A model generated the notes under the pieces. The model ran no database searches and was not told the DNA's origin. It worked only from the letters and a program-made list of their open reading frames with translations. Source: Chloroflexi bacterium 54-19 (GTDB lineage: Bacteria > Chloroflexota > Chloroflexia > Chloroheliales > Chloroheliaceae). From it: a stretch of DNA of 64,000 nucleotides. Position 1 is the stretch's first letter. Every line of letters starts with the position of its first letter. Location: NCBI GenBank assembly GCA_001898225.1, contig MKTJ01000077.1, positions 504,352 through 568,351 of the forward strand. Reading direction: 5' to 3'. The position numbers were made by a program, and so were the translations under genes. Positions 60,772 to 64,000 of the stretch are shown piece by piece.

Positions 60772-61248
60772 ATGGCCTCGAATGGTCCCGGAACAAGTCA
60801 AGAAGAGTTTAAATGGAAAGCTCGCGTTAGCTGGGTAACGGGCGAGCGTTCGGTTGCGTATTCCCGGAATAATTCTTTCCTCATCGAAAAACAGGCCAGT
60901 TTTAAAGAAAAAGATCCCCATCCAAGTGCAATTGAATACCTGTTAGGCGCGCTAGGCGGCGATATTGCTGCCGGTTTCCAAACAGTGGCGCCGCGTTTTG
61001 GCGTGTCTATCGAGGCCCTGGAAATAAGCCTGAGTGGCCAGTTGAATAACTCGCTGACCATGCTCGGTGTCATCGGAGAAGCGGGCCACCCCGGCCTGGA
61101 AACTATCGAAGGAAGGATATTTATCAGCACCGAAGCAACCGAGGAAAAAATTGAAAAGGTCTGGCAAAGTGTGCAGGACCGCTCCCCTCTTTTCAACACT
61201 CTCAAACGCGCAGTTAAGCTGGATTTCAGTTTGGTAATAGTTTTGTAA
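60772..61248 (+). CDS. OsmC-like protein lacking both catalytic cysteines
   Basis: 158 residues. OsmC/Ohr fold pattern: FKWKARVSWVTGERSVAYS, then PHPSAIEYLLGALGGDIAAGFQTVAPRFGVSIEALEISLSGQLNN and IFISTEATEEKIEKVWQSVQDRSPLFNTLKRAV. In peroxidatic members a Cys follows ALG(A/G)x and another lies in the xCPVxxTL segment; here they are Asp64 and Ser (DRSPLF). It is therefore unlikely to be a classical thiol peroxidase. AAAGGA lies nine bases before the ATG. Directly downstream of selD, which suggests a selenium- or sulfur-related role; some OsmC-like proteins are known as selenoproteins in marine metagenomes. Confidence 0.82.
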   Translation: MASNGPGTSQEEFKWKARVSWVTGERSVAYSRNNSFLIEKQASFKEKDPHPSAIEYLLGALGGDIAAGFQTVAPRFGVSIEALEISLSGQLNNSLTMLGVIGEAGHPGLETIEGRIFISTEATEEKIEKVWQSVQDRSPLFNTLKRAVKLDFSLVIVL

Positions 61249-61326
61249 TTTTTTAGCGTGATAATCAAGTGGTTTGATTAATTTTTTTCAAAATTCACCT
61301 GTGAATGATGGAGGTAAGCATAGCTT

Positions 61327-62478
61327 ATGTACCGGTTGAACGAAGAACAGACCGCCCTGGTCGAGAAAGCCCGGCAAATCGCGGCTGATTCTATCGCCCC
61401 CAATGCTAACGCCGTGGACGCGGAAAGCCGTTTCCCCGCCGAAGCGGTCGAAGCCCTGGCAAAGGGGGGGTTTCTCGGCCTGACCATTCCAACCGAATAT
61501 GGTGGCCTGGGTCAGGGTTTGCGGGTTGCCGCCGCCGTCCTGGACGAAATAGCCCAGGTGGACGCCTCCGCAGCAATGGTCTACCTGATGCATATCAGCG
61601 CCTGCTCCTGTTATGTGGCCTACCCGGCTTCCTTCGAAAAAATCTTGCGGGATATTGCCGCCGGAAAACACCTCACTACCCTGGCCTGGAGCGAACGTGG
61701 CTCCCGCAGCCACTTCTGGGCTCCCGTAAGCCAGGCGGTTGAAGAAGACGGTCAGCTAACCCTTTCGGCGACCAAATCCTGGGTTACTTCCGCCGGGCAA
61801 GCCGACAGTTATATTGTTTCCACCCGTACTCCCGGTGGGACCGCTGCCACCGATACCATGCTCTACGTGGTTTACAAAGATGACCCCGGTTTCGCGATCA
61901 GCGGACCCTGGAACAGCCTGGGGATGCGCGGTAACGGTAGTTCTCCGATGGTGCTGGATAAAACGATTATTTCAGCGGACCGGGCTATCTGCGCTCCCAG
62001 CGATGGCTTCCGCACCATGCTGGAAGTGGTTTTGCCCTGGTTTGCCCTGGGTAACTCGGCGGTTTCGGTTGGCCTGGCCGAGGCGGCTACCCAGGCGACT
62101 ATCAAACACCTGACCGGGGTTGGCATGCAGCACCTCGGCAACAAACTGGCCGATTTCCCGACTTTGCGGGCGCGCCTGGCCCAGATGCGTATCGAGACCG
62201 ATAAAATCCGGGCTCACCTGGTGGCGGTTATCGACTCGGTCGAAAATCCCGGTCCGGCCACTACTCTATACGTCCTCGAATCTAAAGCGTCCGCCGCCGA
62301 AGGGGCAATTTTGGTTACCGACCTGGGAATGAAAGCTTGCGGTGGGGCGGCTTTTAGTAAACACCTGACTATCGAGCGCAATTTCCGGGATGCCCGTGCC
62401 GCCAGCGTAATGGCCCCGACCACCGATGTCCTGTGGGATTTCATCGGGCGGGCCCTGTGCGGGATTGATTTATTCTAG
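61327..62478 (+). CDS. Acyl-CoA-dehydrogenase-fold flavoprotein lacking the catalytic Glu
   Basis: 383 residues. Acyl-CoA dehydrogenase architecture: MYRLNEEQTALVEKARQIAADSIAPNA, EALAKGGFLGLTIPTEYGGLGQ, the flavin-binding AWSERGSRSHFWAP in place of the TEPxxGSD string, SATKSWVTSAGQADSYIV, and the C-terminal RNFRDARAASVMAPTTDVLWDF. The Glu of the YEGT motif is replaced (Ala363 in VMAPTTD), so ordinary beta-oxidation chemistry is unlikely. Flavin-dependent monooxygenases of this fold (DszC, SfnB-type, sulfur acquisition) lack that Glu as well. GGAGG lies twelve bases before the ATG. It belongs to the run selD-osmC-like-this-phnD-like-metE-like. Confidence 0.85.
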   Translation: MYRLNEEQTALVEKARQIAADSIAPNANAVDAESRFPAEAVEALAKGGFLGLTIPTEYGGLGQGLRVAAAVLDEIAQVDASAAMVYLMHISACSCYVAYPASFEKILRDIAAGKHLTTLAWSERGSRSHFWAPVSQAVEEDGQLTLSATKSWVTSAGQADSYIVSTRTPGGTAATDTMLYVVYKDDPGFAISGPWNSLGMRGNGSSPMVLDKTIISADRAICAPSDGFRTMLEVVLPWFALGNSAVSVGLAEAATQATIKHLTGVGMQHLGNKLADFPTLRARLAQMRIETDKIRAHLVAVIDSVENPGPATTLYVLESKASAAEGAILVTDLGMKACGGAAFSKHLTIERNFRDARAASVMAPTTDVLWDFIGRALCGIDLF

Positions 62479-62504
62479 TTTCTGAGCCGAGGAAAGGAAA
62501 GCCT

Positions 62505-63335
62505 ATGCAATCGCCTATCCTGGTGGGCGCGGTCGTCTACGACCCTAAAGTGGTAGTCATCTGGGACATTATCAAGGAGTTCTTCATCAGCGAAGGCTGC
62601 CCGATGGACTATGTATTTTATAGCAACTACGAATTGATGGTGGAAGCGCTTGTGACCGGGCATATTCATATCGCCTGGAACTCCCCGCTGGCCTGGCTGG
62701 AAGCCGAACATGCCACCCATAACGAGTGCCGGGCTATCGCCATGCGCGATACCGACCGCGACCGGGTTACCCATATTATTGTCAGGCGAGATAGTGGCAT
62801 CTCCGACCTGGAAGACCTCAAAGGCAAGACGGTCGCCACCGGGGCCAAAGACTCACCCCAGGCCACCCTGATACCGCTTCAGGTCTTGCGCCGGGCCGGG
62901 CTCGAAGCTGATAAAGATTTTACCCTGCGCCGTTTCGACCTGCTGGTAGGCAAGCACGGCGACCATGTGGGCGGGGAGCTGGAAGCCTTGCGCAGTTTGC
63001 AGCGGGGTGAAAGCGACGCCTGCGCCGTCCTCGACCTTAATTGGACCAACTGGCAAGCTGACGGAACGGTCGACCCGGCCAAATTGACGGTCCTTGCGAC
63101 CACGCCGCCTTTTGACCACTGCAACTTCACGGTTCGGGAGGATTTCCCCAAGGAGGATGAGCAGCGCTGGCTTGAGGTGCTTTTCCGTATGACCTATAGC
63201 AACCCGGCCCACCGCGAAATGATGGATATGGAGGGTCTTAAAGAGTGGTTGCCGGGCCGGGTGAGCGGTTACGCCATCCTGGACGAAGCGGTCAAACAGC
63301 AAGGCTTTTTCGAGGAAGCTGTACAGTCAGCCTAG
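62505..63335 (+). CDS. PhnD-like binding protein without signal peptide
   Basis: 276 residues, phosphate/phosphonate-type periplasmic-binding fold: ILVGAVVYDPKVVVIWDIIKEFF, VEALVTGHIHIAWNSPLAWLEAE, RRDSGISDLEDLKGKTVATGAKDSPQATLIPLQVLRRAGLEADKDF, and RSLQRGESDACAVLDLNW. There is neither signal peptide nor lipobox, and no ABC permease or ATPase gene is near, so it appears cytoplasmic. It may bind a phosphorylated or anionic metabolite, as an enzyme subunit or carrier. AAAGGAAAG lies just before the ATG, 26 bases after the flavoprotein gene. Confidence 0.8.
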   Translation: MQSPILVGAVVYDPKVVVIWDIIKEFFISEGCPMDYVFYSNYELMVEALVTGHIHIAWNSPLAWLEAEHATHNECRAIAMRDTDRDRVTHIIVRRDSGISDLEDLKGKTVATGAKDSPQATLIPLQVLRRAGLEADKDFTLRRFDLLVGKHGDHVGGELEALRSLQRGESDACAVLDLNWTNWQADGTVDPAKLTVLATTPPFDHCNFTVREDFPKEDEQRWLEVLFRMTYSNPAHREMMDMEGLKEWLPGRVSGYAILDEAVKQQGFFEEAVQSA

Positions 63336-63351
63336 GAAGCACAGGATTTTT

Positions 63352-64000
63352 ATGAAAGAACTGCCTTTGTTTCCGGTAACTACCGTCGGTAGCTGGCCCC
63401 GGTCTTCTACTCTGTTGCGAGCCCAACGCCAGAAACAGCGAGGCCAAATCAGTCGGGCCGAGTTCGATAAAATAGCCGACACCGAGGTCCGAGAGGTATT
63501 ACGTCGCCAGGAAAATGCCGAGGTGGACCTCGTCACGGATGGAGAGCAGCGCCGGGATAATTTTTATTCTTTTGTCACCGAAAAGCTGTCCGGGGTGCAG
63601 TTGATGACCCTGGCCGAAATGCTCGAAGTGGTCGAGGATAAGGCCGGGTTTGAGAGAATCCTGGAAACACTCGATGTCCCGGCCTTTGCCATATCCAACC
63701 CGACCTGTGTCGGCCCGGTCAAACGGCTATCGCCGCTGACCCTCGACGAATATCTCTATACCCGCAGCCAGACTGACCGGCCAATCAAGGTCACCTTGCC
63801 CGGACCCTATCTCCTGACCCGGGCTATGTGGGTAAAAGAGGTGGCCCAGAAGGTCTATCCGAGCAAGGAAGCCCTGGGCGAGGACGTGGTCAATATCCTT
63901 CAGACCGAGATACAGGAGTTGATTCAGGCCGGGGCCGATTTTATCCAGTTGGATGAGCCAGTCCTGACCGAATTGGTCTTTACCTCCGGGCAGACCCGTA
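63352..64000 (+). CDS. MetE-like cobalamin-independent methyltransferase (partial)
   Basis: 216 residues before the window ends. Sequence TTVGSWPRSSTLLRAQRQKQRGQISRAEFDKIADTEVREVLRRQENAEVDLVTDGEQRRDNFYSFV and VTLPGPYLLTRAMW, with ELIQAGADFIQLDEPVLTELVF, is typical of the C-terminal (catalytic) barrel of MetE and its single-domain relatives. These zinc enzymes methylate thiols or selenols such as homocysteine. It starts at a barrel beginning, so it is a core MetE-type protein rather than the full two-barrel enzyme. The Zn-ligand region lies outside the window. Sixteen bases after the PhnD-like gene. Confidence 0.85.
   Translation, partial: MKELPLFPVTTVGSWPRSSTLLRAQRQKQRGQISRAEFDKIADTEVREVLRRQENAEVDLVTDGEQRRDNFYSFVTEKLSGVQLMTLAEMLEVVEDKAGFERILETLDVPAFAISNPTCVGPVKRLSPLTLDEYLYTRSQTDRPIKVTLPGPYLLTRAMWVKEVAQKVYPSKEALGEDVVNILQTEIQELIQAGADFIQLDEPVLTELVFTSGQTR

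Noticed and set aside
60653..60838. Small rightward open frame before the OsmC-like gene
   Set aside because: It lies across the folded RNA region, overlaps the OsmC-like start in another frame and has no family-like sequence.
1..64000. CRISPR arrays, rRNA genes, insertion-sequence transposases
   Set aside because: No regularly spaced direct repeats, rRNA-like stretches or transposase motifs were seen on reading the window; the integrase is the only mobility gene.

Overview
The window reads as a chromosomal segment of a bacterium that is probably a member of the Chloroflexota (inference). The grounds are a secreted protein built from FGFP / FERARFEYHP-type repeats, long Thr/Pro-rich linkers in surface proteins, an HTH-NB-ARC-TPR regulator, moderately GC-rich genes in AT-richer spacers, and the overall gene mix. 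No rRNA is present. The only tRNA found is a selenocysteine tRNA. Genes are densely packed, often in co-directional runs ending in clear hairpin terminators.

Layout. 1-2400: end of a secreted-protein gene, a TetR regulator divergent from an aldo/keto reductase, with paired palindromic operators between them. 2412-6113: a three-gene WxL / DUF916-like cell-surface cassette. 6707-9588: FetAB-like ABC exporter and an enolase-superfamily enzyme. 9961-12386: a secreted repeat protein and a quinone-reductase-like MDR. 12516-18612: an amidohydrolase, IclR regulator, CoA-transferase, citrate-synthase-like lyase and intradiol dioxygenase, apparently one catabolic regulon with matching IclR-type operators and a near-perfect sigma-70 promoter. 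18695-23598: SecF, a NarX/NarL-type two-component pair, a Flp pilin and a mutarotase-like protein. 23815-27300: an integrase, a perfect 30-bp inverted repeat and an AT-richer gene for a putative ADP-ribosyltransferase toxin. 27305-37101: AI-2E transporter, GH13 glucosidase and a six-gene sugar-acid cluster ending in a GH29 fucosidase, which fits oxidative (non-phosphorylating) L-fucose catabolism.

37464-47746 is the most unusual stretch: six co-directional genes encoding a CBS-domain protein, a ~1,168-residue redox fusion (indoleamine-dioxygenase-like heme domain + FAD/NAD(P)H reductase + cytochrome b5 + unknown helical tail), a divergent BshC-like protein, a BshB1-like deacetylase, a 1,018-residue PIG-L / amidotransferase-like / cyclic-nucleotide-binding fusion, and a BshA-like glycosyltransferase. 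Together they suggest synthesis of a bacillithiol-type low-molecular-weight thiol (or related glycoside) coupled to an undescribed heme redox enzyme.

48113-58635: an HTH-NB-ARC-TPR regulator, a DinB-like protein, a GABA-type aminotransferase, an ECF sigma factor with a membrane partner carrying a DUF5666-like domain, and a large secreted sedolisin-like peptidase. 59309-64000: tRNA-Sec, then selD, which is itself a selenoprotein (in-frame TGA at 59516-59518). These are followed by a Cys-less OsmC-like protein, an acyl-CoA-dehydrogenase-fold protein lacking the catalytic Glu, a cytoplasmic PhnD-like binding protein and a MetE-like methyltransferase cut by the window end. This may be a new selenium or organosulfur/organoselenium module.
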